From Mesorhizobium qingshengii (GTDB lineage Bacteria > Pseudomonadota > Alphaproteobacteria > Rhizobiales > Rhizobiaceae), in the NCBI RefSeq assembly GCF_900103325.1, contig NZ_FMXM01000009.1, positions 186,001 to 250,000 on the forward strand: 64,000 bases of DNA, written 5' to 3'. This document shows positions 47,058-56,036 of this stretch, piece after piece (the stretch's first letter is position 1; every line of letters starts with the position of its first letter). The notes under the pieces are model-generated. The model had not been told where the DNA came from and searched no databases. It saw nothing but the letters and a program-made list of their open reading frames with translations. The position numbers were made by a program, and so were the translations under genes.

Positions 47058-47852
47058 ATGAGTGGACAGAGCAACAAGGGCACGGCGGTCGTCACCGGAG
47101 CCTCGTCGGGCATCGGCGCGGTCTATGCGGACCGGCTGGCGGGGCAGGGCTATGATCTGGTGCTGGTGGCGCGGCGCGCCGATCGGCTCGAGGAACTGGC
47201 GGAGAAGCTGCGCTATGCATACGGCCACAAGGTCGGCGTGATCAGCGCCGATCTCGCCGACGACAACGACGTCCGCCGCGTCGAGCAGGCGATCGCCGCC
47301 GACGACAGCGTGACGCTGCTGGTCAACAATGCCGGCCTTGGTGGTGCGCCGTTGGTGGCGACGGCGGACGCCGATGTCGCCGAGCGCATGATCAAGGTCA
47401 ATGTCATCGCCTTGACGCGGCTGACCCGTGCCGTCTTGCCCGGTCTGATCGCACGCAATCGCGGCGCCATCGTCAACATCGCCTCGGTGCTCGCCTTCGA
47501 CACCTCGTTCGGCGGCATCTACAGCGGCACCAAGGCCTATGTCGTCAACTTCACCGAGGCCCTGCAGCGCGAAGTCGCGGGAACCGACGTGACGGTGCAG
47601 GTCGTGCTGCCGGGGGCCACCCGGACCGATTTCTGGGAAGCCGCCGGAAGCGACATCAACAACGTTCCGCAGGAGATCGTCATGAGCGCCGACGATCTGG
47701 TCGACGCCGCCCTTGTCGGCCTGGCCAGGGGCGAAGCCGTGACCGCGCCGGGGCTTGCCGATGCGGCCAAGCTGGATGCCTTCCTTGGCGCCAGGCAGGG
47801 CTTTTTCGGCAGCCTGCACGCCAACAAGCCGGCAGCGCGCTACGCGGCTTGA
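47058..47852 (+). CDS. Short-chain dehydrogenase/reductase
   Basis: A 264-residue classical SDR. VVTGASSGIGAVYA binds NAD(P), NNAGLGG is conserved after strand 4, NIASVLAF supplies the serine and YSGTKAYV the Tyr-x3-Lys. ARRADRLEEL after strand 2 suggests preference for NADP. Substrate unknown. AAGGACCAGGACA precedes the ATG at 47058. The divergent MarR-family gene probably controls it. Confidence 0.9.
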   Translation: MSGQSNKGTAVVTGASSGIGAVYADRLAGQGYDLVLVARRADRLEELAEKLRYAYGHKVGVISADLADDNDVRRVEQAIAADDSVTLLVNNAGLGGAPLVATADADVAERMIKVNVIALTRLTRAVLPGLIARNRGAIVNIASVLAFDTSFGGIYSGTKAYVVNFTEALQREVAGTDVTVQVVLPGATRTDFWEAAGSDINNVPQEIVMSADDLVDAALVGLARGEAVTAPGLADAAKLDAFLGARQGFFGSLHANKPAARYAA

Positions 47853-47881
47853 GGTAGGTAGCGCCGACCTCGCAGGACTTG

Positions 47882-47916
47882 GGTTCCTCTCCCCACATCC
47901 GTGGGGGAGAGGAACC
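47882..47916. repeat. Short hairpin repeat, copy 2 of 3
   Basis: GGTTCCTCTCCCCAC pairs with GTGGGGGAGAGGAACC with one bulged base. The preceding GCAGGACTTG is shared with copy 1. It lies between the convergent SDR and LysE genes. Confidence 0.75.
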
Positions 47917-47921
47917 GGATC

Positions 47922-48521
47922 CTAAGCCGACCGCCACATCGGAATGATCGAGGCAGCCAGCACCAGCGCCAGAACGATGTTGAGCGCGCGCCATTGCCAC
48001 TCGGTTTTGAGCAGGCGGGCAAGCAGCATGCCGGCCACGCACCACAGCGACAGCGAGGCGGCGGCGGCGAGGCCGAAAGTGGCGCCGAGCAAAAGCGCAA
48101 GCTGCAGCGGTCCGCTGGCGAGAGCCGCGAACGAGGCCGCCGCGCCCAGCCCCATCGCCCAACCTTTGGGGTTCATCCACTGAATGCCGGCGCCGCCGAG
48201 AAAGCTATTCGGTCTGGCCATGGTCACGTCCAGATTGGGCGGCCCGCTGCGGCCGATCCTGATCGCCAGCCAGACGAGATAGAGCGAGCCGGCGATCTTC
48301 ATCGCCAGTTGCAGGGAGGGCACGGCAAGCAGCAGGCCGGCGAGCCCGGCGGCGGCGGCGCCCGTCACGGTGGCGAGGCCGGCGGCGCTGCCGACCAGCA
48401 AGGGAACGGAACGGCGAAAGCCGAACCGCGCGCCGGATGCCGTCGACAATGTCGTCGCGATACCGGGCGTGGTGGTTGCGACGATGGCAAACAGGACGAG
48501 GGGGATGATGGGCTCGAACAT
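47922..48521 (-). CDS. LysE/RhtB-family exporter
   Basis: A 199-residue membrane protein with six hydrophobic segments. VATTTPGIATTLSTASGARFG and IQWMNPKGWAMGLGAAASF are the family's two conserved regions. It probably exports an amino acid. The ATG at 48521 is preceded by AGAGGAAG; the longer frame crosses the regulatory region. The divergent LysR-type gene is the obvious regulator, as in the LysE/LysG pair. Confidence 0.86.
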   Translation of the reverse strand: MFEPIIPLVLFAIVATTTPGIATTLSTASGARFGFRRSVPLLVGSAAGLATVTGAAAAGLAGLLLAVPSLQLAMKIAGSLYLVWLAIRIGRSGPPNLDVTMARPNSFLGGAGIQWMNPKGWAMGLGAAASFAALASGPLQLALLLGATFGLAAAASLSLWCVAGMLLARLLKTEWQWRALNIVLALVLAASIIPMWRSA

Positions 48522-48591
48522 GCGGCTTCCTCTGTTAGAGGCCTGCCATCGTAGCTGCGCATCAACTTCAGTAAATACAATGTTTGCCATG

Positions 48592-48618
48592 GTTGGCATT
48601 AGAAGTCATAATGCCAAC
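48592..48618. promoter_or_regulatory. LysR-type operator between lysE-type and lysR-type genes
   Basis: GTTGGCATT and AATGCCAAC are perfect 9-bp inverted repeats around AGAAGTCAT. A T-N11-A core runs from 48599 to 48611. The site touches the ATG of the LysR-type gene, so binding should repress that gene while allowing activation of the exporter. Confidence 0.65.
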
Positions 48619-49488
48619 ATGACCCGAAACCTCGACATGGCATTGATCCGCACCTTCGTGACCGTCGCCGACAAGGCCAGCATGACGGCGGCCGCCAACG
48701 CGCTGCATCTGACGCAAGGCGCCGTCAGCCAGCAGGTCAAGCGGCTGGAGGAGGCGCTCGGCTCGAGCCTGTTCGAGCGCGACCGGCGCGGCTTGCGGCT
48801 GACGCGCGCCGGCGAAAGGCTGTTCGGCAAGGGCAAGCGCCTGCTTGGCCTCAATGACGAGATATGGGCCGAGATGGTGGGCACCCAGGTGGCCGGCCAG
48901 GTGCGACTCGGCGTGCCTTACGATCTTGTCGGCACCTTGCTGGCGCCGGTGTTGAAGACCTATGCCGAGACCTATCCACAGGTCGAGATCTCGCTGGTCT
49001 GCGCCTCGTCGCCGGAGCTTGTGGCGGCACTTGCGGCCGGAACCATCGACCTTGCGGTGATCGAGGAACGTGTTGGCCCGTCAGCCGGCGAGTGCCTGGC
49101 CATCGACCGGCTGGTCTGGGTCGGCGCCAAGGGCGGCGTTGCCCGCGCCAAGCGGCCGCTGCCGGTATCGATTGTTGCCGACACCTGTGCCTTCCGACCA
49201 GCTGTGCTGTCGGCGCTCGGCGAGCACGGGCTCGAATGGCGCACCGTGTTCGAGAACGGCAACATCGACGCGACGACCGCGACGGTCCGCTCGGACCTCG
49301 CCGTCACCACCTGGCTCGCCTCCACCGTGCCGGCCGATCTCGACATTTTGCCTCTCGACTCCGGGCTGCCACCGCTGCCGAATTTTGCCATCAACCTGCA
49401 TCTGCCAAGGCATGGCGTCGGTCCCGCCGCGCAGGAATTCGCGCGCCACATCCGCGACGGGCTGGCGCGGCGGCCGGTGGCGGCTTGA
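48619..49488 (+). CDS. LysR-type regulator of the adjacent exporter
   Basis: A 289-residue LysR-family protein. The winged helix is in residues 5-65 (NALHLTQGAVSQQVKRLEEALG) and the effector domain starts near residue 92. The gene is divergent from the LysE/RhtB-type exporter with 97 bp between. MTRNLDMALIRTF begins at 48619 right after the palindrome; MALIRTF at 48637 is an alternative start. The Shine-Dalgarno sequence is weak. Confidence 0.88.
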   Translation: MTRNLDMALIRTFVTVADKASMTAAANALHLTQGAVSQQVKRLEEALGSSLFERDRRGLRLTRAGERLFGKGKRLLGLNDEIWAEMVGTQVAGQVRLGVPYDLVGTLLAPVLKTYAETYPQVEISLVCASSPELVAALAAGTIDLAVIEERVGPSAGECLAIDRLVWVGAKGGVARAKRPLPVSIVADTCAFRPAVLSALGEHGLEWRTVFENGNIDATTATVRSDLAVTTWLASTVPADLDILPLDSGLPPLPNFAINLHLPRHGVGPAAQEFARHIRDGLARRPVAA

Positions 49489-49505
49489 AGCCTCTCAGAA
49501 CTTGG

Positions 49506-49538
49506 TTTCCTCGCCCCCGTCGATCGGGGGAGAGGAAA
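49506..49538. repeat. Short hairpin repeat, copy 3 of 3
   Basis: TTTCCTCGCCCCCG pairs with CGGGGGAGAGGAAA with one mismatch, preceded by CAGAACTTGG, close to copies 1 and 2. It lies between the convergent LysR and RibD-like genes. Confidence 0.7.
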
Positions 49539-49556
49539 GGTGCCAAGGCCGTCCCG

Positions 49557-50207
49557 CTACTTCCAGTTCTTCCGCCGCTCGAGTTCAGCGCCGGATGGCT
49601 CGCCCGTGACAAAGGAGCCGACCTCGATTTCGCCCGCGCGCTCGTAGGTCGCCATGATGACGCCGGTGCTGGAAGTCTGCGACTTGACAAGCTTGAAGGC
49701 GGCCGGCATCGCGCTATCGCCGAACAGTCGCTTGCCCTTGCCCAGCAACAACGGGAAGATCATCAGCCGGATCTCGTCGATCAGCCCGTTGGCGAGCAGG
49801 GTCTGGATCAGACTGCCCGATCCCTGGATGAGCAGGTCAGGTCCATCCTCCTGCTTGAGGCGGCGCACCGTCGCGACGATATCCGGCCCAAGCGATTGCG
49901 TGTTCTGCCAGGTGAGCGAATCCGGCCGATGCGTGGCCACATATTTGGTCGCAGGGTTGAAGGCATCGGCGATCGGATCGTTCTGATACGGCCAATACGC
50001 GGCGAAGATGTCGTAGGTTCTGCGGCCGAGCAGCAGCGCGAAAGGTTTGGAGAACAGTTCACCCATTGCCGCGCCCCCCACCTCGTCAAAGTAATGGAAC
50101 GTCCAGCCGCCGAACTTGAAGCCGCCGACCGGATCTTCTTCCGGACCGCCCGGCGCCTGCATGACGCCGTCGAGGCTGACGAATGTCGCGGCGATGATCT
50201 TTCTCAT
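49557..50207 (-). CDS. RibD C-terminal / dihydrofolate-reductase-like protein
   Basis: A 216-residue protein of the RibD C-terminal family. MRKIIAATFVSLDGVMQAPG, LLLGRRTYDIFAAYWPY and IQGSGSLIQTLLANGLIDEIRLMIFPLLLGKG follow the DHFR-like fold that binds NADPH. The true substrate of these stand-alone proteins is unknown. The GGGAGC upstream is 7-8 bases from the ATG at 50207 and only touches the ATG at 50213, so 50207 is preferred. Confidence 0.85.
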   Translation of the reverse strand: MRKIIAATFVSLDGVMQAPGGPEEDPVGGFKFGGWTFHYFDEVGGAAMGELFSKPFALLLGRRTYDIFAAYWPYQNDPIADAFNPATKYVATHRPDSLTWQNTQSLGPDIVATVRRLKQEDGPDLLIQGSGSLIQTLLANGLIDEIRLMIFPLLLGKGKRLFGDSAMPAAFKLVKSQTSSTGVIMATYERAGEIEVGSFVTGEPSGAELERRKNWK

Positions 50208-50326
50208 TCTCATGCTCCCGTTTCTTCAATCCACGCCGTCGTGGCCGGACTTCAGCCCAAGGACGGGCGACCGCTCACCGGTCCGACAACGCCATGCGGA
50301 TTTTTGGCAAAGCCGCCATCGGTGGT

Positions 50327-51169
50327 TCAACCGTGAGGCTTGGCATCGAGGCTGCGCGATGAGAACCAGACGTCGCCGAAGATCGCTGTCGCGGTGCGGT
50401 CCGGCGTCTTGTCCTGCGTCAGCCAGATAGAGCGGCTGCGCGCGGCCTGGTCGCGCGTCGGGATTTTCGCCGCAAGGCTTGCTGCCGACGCGCCGAAGCA
50501 TGGAATGAACCACGAGCGCATGAATGGATCGCAGGCGAAGCCCTTTTCGGTGCGGGTCACCAGCACCGCCAGAGGGACGCGCTCGGCCGGGCGCCAGGGA
50601 AAGATCATGCGGCCGCCGGGGCGCAAGGCCCTCAGCCATCCGGCCGGCGGCGCGACGACGCCGGCGTTGACATAGACGATGTCGGATGGCGGCAAGGGCG
50701 TCGTGACGGCATCGCCATGGACGACCGTCGCATTGCCATAGGTTTCGAGGTTTTGCCGCGCGAGACCGGCCAGCTTTTCGTCCAGCTCGAAAGCGGTGAC
50801 GGTGCCGCCGGGCGAAACCAGCCTGGCCAGCAAAGCGGTGTAGTAGCCGGTGCCGGCGCCGATATGAGAGACGGCCTCGCCGGGTTTTGGCGCAAGTTTG
50901 CCGATCCACATGGCATGCAGGAATGGCTCGCCATTGTTGATGCCCTTGTCGGCGTCCAGCGCCACCAGCACGTTCTGGTAGATGTGAGCCGGATCGGCGC
51001 TCGGCGTGATGATCTTGCCGCTGCCGGCGACGACGGTCCACGGCCCGGGACCGAGAAACGCTTCACGCGGCACGCTGGCGAAAACCGCTTCCAGGCGCGG
51101 GTCGGGCGAGGCCGCATTGGCCGCCATCAGCCGGGCATAGAATTTCCTGACATCTTCGATCTTGCTCAT
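50327..51169 (-). CDS. Protein-L-isoaspartate O-methyltransferase-like protein
   Basis: A 280-residue SAM-dependent methyltransferase. The N-terminus RLEAVFASVPREAFLGPGPW and the core SHIGAGTGYYTALLARLVSP, VTAFELDEKLAGLARQNL and DIVYVNAGVVAPPAGWLRAL resemble PIMT, which repairs isoaspartyl residues. The usual DGSxG motif is replaced and a C-terminal extension of about 80 residues is present, so the target may differ. It lies between the RibD-like gene and mntH on the same strand. Confidence 0.8.
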   Translation of the reverse strand: MSKIEDVRKFYARLMAANAASPDPRLEAVFASVPREAFLGPGPWTVVAGSGKIITPSADPAHIYQNVLVALDADKGINNGEPFLHAMWIGKLAPKPGEAVSHIGAGTGYYTALLARLVSPGGTVTAFELDEKLAGLARQNLETYGNATVVHGDAVTTPLPPSDIVYVNAGVVAPPAGWLRALRPGGRMIFPWRPAERVPLAVLVTRTEKGFACDPFMRSWFIPCFGASAASLAAKIPTRDQAARSRSIWLTQDKTPDRTATAIFGDVWFSSRSLDAKPHG

Positions 51170-51253
51170 GGTGCGCAGGATGATAGTGCGGATTGCCGGT
51201 TTGTCGCGAGACCGCTTGGTGGCAGGGGCGTCGATTTCCCGGCGAGGCCGGAC

Positions 51254-52612
51254 TCAGCCGACCCCGAACATCGTATCGTAGAGCAGCTTGAAATTGAGCA
51301 CTAGGATGATGGCCGCGACCACCCAGGCGAGTGCGGCAACGCCGCGCGGAATGGCGAGGTTGCCCATCTTCTTCCTGTCGGACACGAACTGCACCAGCGG
51401 GATGACCGCGAAGGGCAGCTGCATCGACAGGATGACCTGGCTGAACACCAGCAACTGGCCGGTTCCCTTTTCGCCATAGAGCGCGGTGACGACCACAACC
51501 GGGACGATGGCGATGCCGCGCGTCAGAAGCCGGCGTGCCCAGTTCGGGATGCGCAGGCGCAGGAAGCCTTCCATGACGATCTGGCCGGCCAGTGTCGCCG
51601 TCACCGTCGAATTCAGGCCGGAGGCGAGCAGCGCCACGGCGAACAGGATCGAGGCGATGCTCAGGCCAAGCAGCGGCGACAGCAGCTCGAAGGCCTGGCC
51701 GATCTCGGCGACATCCTGGTGGCCGGTGCCGTGGAAGGCGACTGCCGAGACGATCAGGATCGAGGCGTTGACGAACAGCGCCAGCATCAGGGCGATTGTC
51801 GAGTCCGTCGTTGCCCATTTGATGGCGTCGCGCTTGCCCTTGTCAGTGCGTTCATAGGCGCGGGTCTGCACGATCGATGAGTGCAAATAGAGATTGTGCG
51901 GCATGACGGTGGCGCCGATGATGCCGATGGCGATGTAGAGCATAGCCGGGTTGGTGACGATCTCGGATGACGGCACGAACATGGCATGCAGGATCGAGCC
52001 GGCCGGCGGCGCGGCGAAAAAGATCTGGATGGCGAAGCAGCTGAAGATGATGATCAAAAGCGCGATGACGAAGGCTTCGAGGTAACGAAACCCCTTGTTC
52101 ATCAGGAGCAGCACCAGGAAGGCGTCGAGCGCCGTCAGCATGGCGCCGCCGACCAATGGAATGCCGAACAGAAGCTGCAGTGCGATCGCGGTGCCGATGA
52201 CCTCGGCCAGGTCGCAGGCGATGATGGCCAGTTCGCAGGCGATCCACAGCACGAAATTGACGGGGCGGGGATAGTAGGCGCGGCAGGCCTGGGCGAGGTC
52301 GCGGCCGGTGGCGATGCCAAGCCGCGCCGCCAGCGCCTGCAACAGGATCGCCATCAGGTTGGACAGCATGATGATGAACAGCAGGGTGTAGCCAAACTGG
52401 GCGCCGCCTGCGAGATCGGTCGCCCAGTTGCCCGGATCCATATAGCCCACCGAGACCATGTAGCCCGGCCCCATGAAGGCGAACAGGCGGCGGAACCAGA
52501 CGCCCGAACTCGGCACGGCGATGGAGGAATTGACCTCGCGCAGGCTTGGCTGGTCGTCGTCCTCGGGCCTGGCAAACTGCCATGTGGATCGGGAGACTTC
52601 GGCTTCGGACAT
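51254..52612 (-). CDS. mntH: Nramp-family manganese transporter
   Basis: A 452-residue membrane protein with about 11 helices. [15 protein letters not shown] in helix 1 and [15 protein letters not shown] in helix 6 carry the DPGN and MPH metal-binding motifs of Nramp transporters, which import Mn(II) with protons. The divergent mntR gene and a palindromic site between them indicate repression by manganese. The ATG at 52612 has only a weak ribosome-binding site. Confidence 0.94.
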   Translation of the reverse strand: MSEAEVSRSTWQFARPEDDDQPSLREVNSSIAVPSSGVWFRRLFAFMGPGYMVSVGYMDPGNWATDLAGGAQFGYTLLFIIMLSNLMAILLQALAARLGIATGRDLAQACRAYYPRPVNFVLWIACELAIIACDLAEVIGTAIALQLLFGIPLVGGAMLTALDAFLVLLLMNKGFRYLEAFVIALLIIIFSCFAIQIFFAAPPAGSILHAMFVPSSEIVTNPAMLYIAIGIIGATVMPHNLYLHSSIVQTRAYERTDKGKRDAIKWATTDSTIALMLALFVNASILIVSAVAFHGTGHQDVAEIGQAFELLSPLLGLSIASILFAVALLASGLNSTVTATLAGQIVMEGFLRLRIPNWARRLLTRGIAIVPVVVVTALYGEKGTGQLLVFSQVILSMQLPFAVIPLVQFVSDRKKMGNLAIPRGVAALAWVVAAIILVLNFKLLYDTMFGVG

Positions 52613-52667
52613 GAAAGAACGCTTTCCGCGACACTGGTCGATGCCACCCTAAGCTATGCCATGGCTC

Positions 52668-52691
52668 AACATTATGCAATATGCTATATTT
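52668..52691. promoter_or_regulatory. Candidate MntR operator at the mntH promoter
   Basis: AACATTATGCAATATGCTATATTT is an imperfect AT-rich palindrome in an otherwise GC-rich region, 56 bp upstream of the mntH ATG. It resembles the AACATAGCA-type sites of MntR-regulated promoters. Confidence 0.45.
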
Positions 52692-52846
52692 CATTGTCGG
52701 TGCTTTTTAGCTGGCGCTGATCGATGTGCGAAAGGGGCAAACGGGAACGCCGGTTGCACGTGCGGCGGAATGCAAATAAACGGCCTGAAGAATCAGAGCC
52801 CGTGCTATAAATGCATAGAGGGGCAAGCCCCCAGGAGGAGCGCGCA

Positions 52847-53302
52847 TTGGCGCTGAAGAACAGACCGGTCCCGCGCGAAAAGCCGCTGCCTGACGCCGAC
52901 GTTCATTCGGAAGGATTCCGGCATACGCGCGAAGCGCGTCGCAGTGCGCTGGTCGAGGACTATGTCGAGCTGATCGCCGACCTGATCGAGGACGGCAACG
53001 AGGCGCGCCAGGTCGATATCGCTGCCCGGCTCGGTGTCGCCCAGCCGACGGTGGCCAAGATGCTGACCAGGCTGTGCGCCGATGGGCTGGTGTCGAGAAA
53101 ACCCTATCGCGGCGTGTTCCTGACCGATGCCGGCCGCAAGGTCGCGGAGGAGAGCCGCATTCGCCACCAGACGGTGGAGGCCTTCCTGCGTTCACTCGGC
53201 GTCAGCGCCGAGACCGCGCGCATCGATGCCGAAGGTATCGAGCACCATGTCAGCGCCGAGACGCTGGAAGCGTTTCGCAAGGCGATGACGGCGACGCGCT
53301 AA
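52847..53302 (+). CDS. mntR: Manganese-responsive regulator MntR (DtxR family)
   Basis: A 151-residue regulator. [40 protein letters not shown] is the winged helix, and [20 protein letters not shown] with [17 protein letters not shown] is the dimer and metal-binding region with the expected H, E and H ligands. It represses mntH when Mn is plentiful. The start is taken as the TTG at 52847 because AGGAGGAG lies 7 bases before it; the ATG at 52811 has no ribosome-binding site. Confidence 0.9.
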   Translation: MALKNRPVPREKPLPDADVHSEGFRHTREARRSALVEDYVELIADLIEDGNEARQVDIAARLGVAQPTVAKMLTRLCADGLVSRKPYRGVFLTDAGRKVAEESRIRHQTVEAFLRSLGVSAETARIDAEGIEHHVSAETLEAFRKAMTATR

Positions 53303-53402
53303 GTCGCATCAGCCATTTCCAAAAGAGAGGCTGCCGGAACCGCCTGATGTTATGCACGTTGCTCCTGACATCGCGCGATTGTCGTGCGGCAAGGAGGAAG
53401 CA

Positions 53403-53591
53403 ATGGGCATTGAACAGGCACCGACCGCGAAGGGCAAGCAGGCGGCAAAGGGATTGAAGCAGGCGGCGGCGAAGGACGAGCGCAAGACCGAGGCCGAAAC
53501 CGGGCACCCGCTGAAGAAGGGCGCCGCGCGTTTCGAGGAACGCTCGAAAAGTTCCGACGGCAAGAGCGCCGGGGCTAAACAGAAGGGCTAA
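53403..53591 (+). CDS. Small lysine/alanine-rich basic protein
   Basis: A 62-residue protein preceded by AAGGAGGAAGCA, one of the best ribosome-binding sites in the window. It is built from Lys, Ala, Glu and Gly (KGKQAAKGLKQAAAKDERK, ending SAGAKQKG) with no hydrophobic core, so it is probably disordered. It could bind nucleic acid or act as a stress-type hydrophilin; neither is shown. It follows mntR by 100 bp on the same strand. Confidence 0.65.
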   Translation: MGIEQAPTAKGKQAAKGLKQAAAKDERKTEAETGHPLKKGAARFEERSKSSDGKSAGAKQKG

Positions 53592-53726
53592 GCGATCTTT
53601 TTCAACGAGCTGGAGGCGGCACACCTGCTTCGAGGTCGTCACTGTGCCTTTGATCGACGATGACACCAGCAGATCATGGCTGCCGGGCGCTTGGCCCTTC
53701 GCTATGGCTCCGGACGTTCGAGCCCT

Positions 53727-53751
53727 TTGAAAGGTCCACTGGACCTTTCAA
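53727..53751. repeat. 25-bp perfect palindrome
   Basis: TTGAAAGGTCCA and TGGACCTTTCAA are perfectly inverted around a single C. It lies 23 bp beyond the stop of the exported CxxCH protein on the minus strand. It could be a terminator stem without T-run or a protein-binding site. Confidence 0.6.
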
Positions 53752-53774
53752 TGTTCCTGCGGCAAACCGTTCTC

Positions 53775-55859
53775 TCACTCCCTGACATCCTGCACCCAGC
53801 TGCGCGGGTGGCCATCGACACGGAACTGGAAGATGAAATAGGGCGGGATGCAGGTGCCTTCCCCCGGTTTCGCTTGCGGCAGGTCGTCGTAGCCGGCGGT
53901 GCAGATATAGTCCTCGCGGCAGGGATGCGCCTTGTCGCAGGCGCGCAGGCCGGCGGTCTTGGTGAATTCCCTGGTGCAATATTTGTGATCCTTGCCGGAG
54001 GCAACGCAGTCGTTGAAGCCGGTCTTGGCGAGTCGGCCACACGTCGCTTCGTCGGGAAGCTTGTCGCAGCTTGCCTTGCGCAGCATGCCGCCGGGAAAGC
54101 CGCCGGTCTTTTGTTGCGGATTATCATAGCGCTGGCGCGCGGCACCGTAACCGGCAAGCTTCACCACGGGCTTCTTGTCGCGCGCCGGATCGATGGCGCA
54201 GTCCTTGGCGGTAGCCGGCGACAGGCGGCAATATTTGTCGTTGCCCCAGTTCGACATCCTGATCTCGCCGAACTCGACCGGGTCACCGACCGCCGTGCCG
54301 GCCTCGCTGACGCAAGTGCCGAAGCCAGGACGGATGGCGCTTTCGTGCACGCCGGCGCAGCGCAGTCCGGCGCCGCAGGTCCAGTCCTTGAAGCTCAAAT
54401 CCTCGCCGCGATAGCAGATCGAGCCCCAGCCATTGTAGAGGTCGGTGCCTTTCAGCGCCTCGGCATATTTCTGGTCAGGGCGGGCGGCGAAGCCTTTGCT
54501 GAAATCCGGATGCCCGCCGGCGGCGAACTGCTCGACGATGGCGCGGCGGCGCGGCAGGTCGGCGAAGAACACCGCCGAGCCCGGCACGAAGACGGCATTG
54601 CGGCGCGGCTCGCTGGCGGGATCTGCGCCGGTATAGTGGAAGCCGGCAATGCCATGCGTCTGGTGGCAGCCGGTGCAACTCATCTCGTTGAGCCGCAAAT
54701 CGAAGCCGGCCACCGACTTGATGGTGGCGAGCGTGTTGCCCCTGGCGACATAGTCTCTCAGCGCCCGGTCGATATCGGCGTCGTCGACCAGCCCGTAGGC
54801 GATGTTGTTCTGCGATCGGCTCAGCCCGCCGGGCGCGACCGAGACGGCGCTCTTGGCCAGGAACTTTTCGTCGATGACCAGTCGGCCATGGTCGAGGTCG
54901 TAGATGTTGCGGTCGGTGAGCAGCCATTTGGCGAAGGCCGATTTGTCGGCCAGCACGGTTGCCCGGTCGATCTGGTTCTCCATCCTCGATTCGTGGAAGC
55001 TCGAAGTGGCCGGATCCCATTTGAAGATCTTCAGCAGGTATTCGGCGTGGCCGCCGAAATCGCGCCGTGTCGAGGCCGACAGGCGCAGCACCTGCATGTT
55101 GAGTTCGAGCCGCATGATCTGCGCCGCGTTCAGCATGGCACCGGACAGCGGCCCTTCGTCGGAGCGCAGCCAGGCGGCAAGCTGTTCGGGCGGCAGGTCC
55201 TTTTGACCGGCCGCCAGCCAGCGCTTGGCGATTTCGGCGCAGGACACGTCCGTTGCGCGCGGCAGGTCCTTCGAGGCGCGGGTTTTTGCTTGTGTGGGCT
55301 TGGCGTTGAAAACGAGACTCATGGTCAGCGGCAGGCGCGAGGAGATGCGCTGCGTGCCCTTTCCATTGGCCGCCTTTTCCGCGACCGAATAATGGAAGCG
55401 GTAGATCAGCCGGATCTCGCCGCATTCGGTATGGCCGAGATAGCCGCGATCCATGCGGTTGACGACGCCGGTCAGGTCCAGCGTCGAGCCGTCGTCATCG
55501 ATGTATTTCGGATTGAACTTCTGGCTGGTGTCGTTCGACTTCGCCATATCAGCGACATAGGGGTCGGGGCTGGTCTTCGGCTCGTCGCCGATCTGTTGCT
55601 TGACGGTGTCGCGCACCGTGGCCAGCGCCGGCACCGAAAACAGGCCGCGATTGTCGACGTCGCGGGTGAGGCCGAGGGCGGGCCCAAGCAGGCGGCTGAT
55701 CGACAGGCCACCGCGCTCCAGCGCCTGCAAGGTGGCGGGATCGGTGACGGCGACGCTGGAATCGAGCGTCACGGCGCCGGCGGCCCGCAAGCCCATGCAG
55801 CTCAATGCCAGCAGGAACATCATCCGGCCGATCGTTCGCAAGCGCCCTCGTCCCTCCAT
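53775..55859 (-). CDS. Large exported protein with one c-type haem motif
   Basis: A 694-residue protein with an N-terminal signal sequence (FLLALSCMGLRAAGA). One haem-attachment motif, CTGCHQ, is at about residue 394. The C-terminal 220 residues are rich in cysteines (CYRGED, TCGAGLRC, CVASGKDHKYCTRE, CREDYICTAGYDD), suggesting several disulfides. I do not recognise a named family. The protein may start at one of the methionines at residues 13-14. It is divergent from the metallopeptidase gene. A periplasmic redox role is possible but not shown. Confidence 0.7.
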   Translation of the reverse strand: MEGRGRLRTIGRMMFLLALSCMGLRAAGAVTLDSSVAVTDPATLQALERGGLSISRLLGPALGLTRDVDNRGLFSVPALATVRDTVKQQIGDEPKTSPDPYVADMAKSNDTSQKFNPKYIDDDGSTLDLTGVVNRMDRGYLGHTECGEIRLIYRFHYSVAEKAANGKGTQRISSRLPLTMSLVFNAKPTQAKTRASKDLPRATDVSCAEIAKRWLAAGQKDLPPEQLAAWLRSDEGPLSGAMLNAAQIMRLELNMQVLRLSASTRRDFGGHAEYLLKIFKWDPATSSFHESRMENQIDRATVLADKSAFAKWLLTDRNIYDLDHGRLVIDEKFLAKSAVSVAPGGLSRSQNNIAYGLVDDADIDRALRDYVARGNTLATIKSVAGFDLRLNEMSCTGCHQTHGIAGFHYTGADPASEPRRNAVFVPGSAVFFADLPRRRAIVEQFAAGGHPDFSKGFAARPDQKYAEALKGTDLYNGWGSICYRGEDLSFKDWTCGAGLRCAGVHESAIRPGFGTCVSEAGTAVGDPVEFGEIRMSNWGNDKYCRLSPATAKDCAIDPARDKKPVVKLAGYGAARQRYDNPQQKTGGFPGGMLRKASCDKLPDEATCGRLAKTGFNDCVASGKDHKYCTREFTKTAGLRACDKAHPCREDYICTAGYDDLPQAKPGEGTCIPPYFIFQFRVDGHPRSWVQDVRE

Positions 55860-56036
55860 TCGCGGGCGATGCTACAGGCCTTCCCCGGGCTCGGCCAGAG
55901 TGGTGAAGCGCGCATGCCAGCAACGCCCCAAGTCACGAAAAATGCTGTGACTTGGCGCAACCATTGCGATAATTGTTTGTTGGGTTGAACCGGCCTTGCC
56001 GGCACAGCGGGGAAGTCTGCAGCACGAGGAGTTGCC

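Noticed and set aside
53676..55988. 770-codon plus-strand open frame opposite the CxxCH protein
   Set aside because: Same kind of antisense shadow; the minus-strand protein has a signal peptide, haem motif and normal composition.
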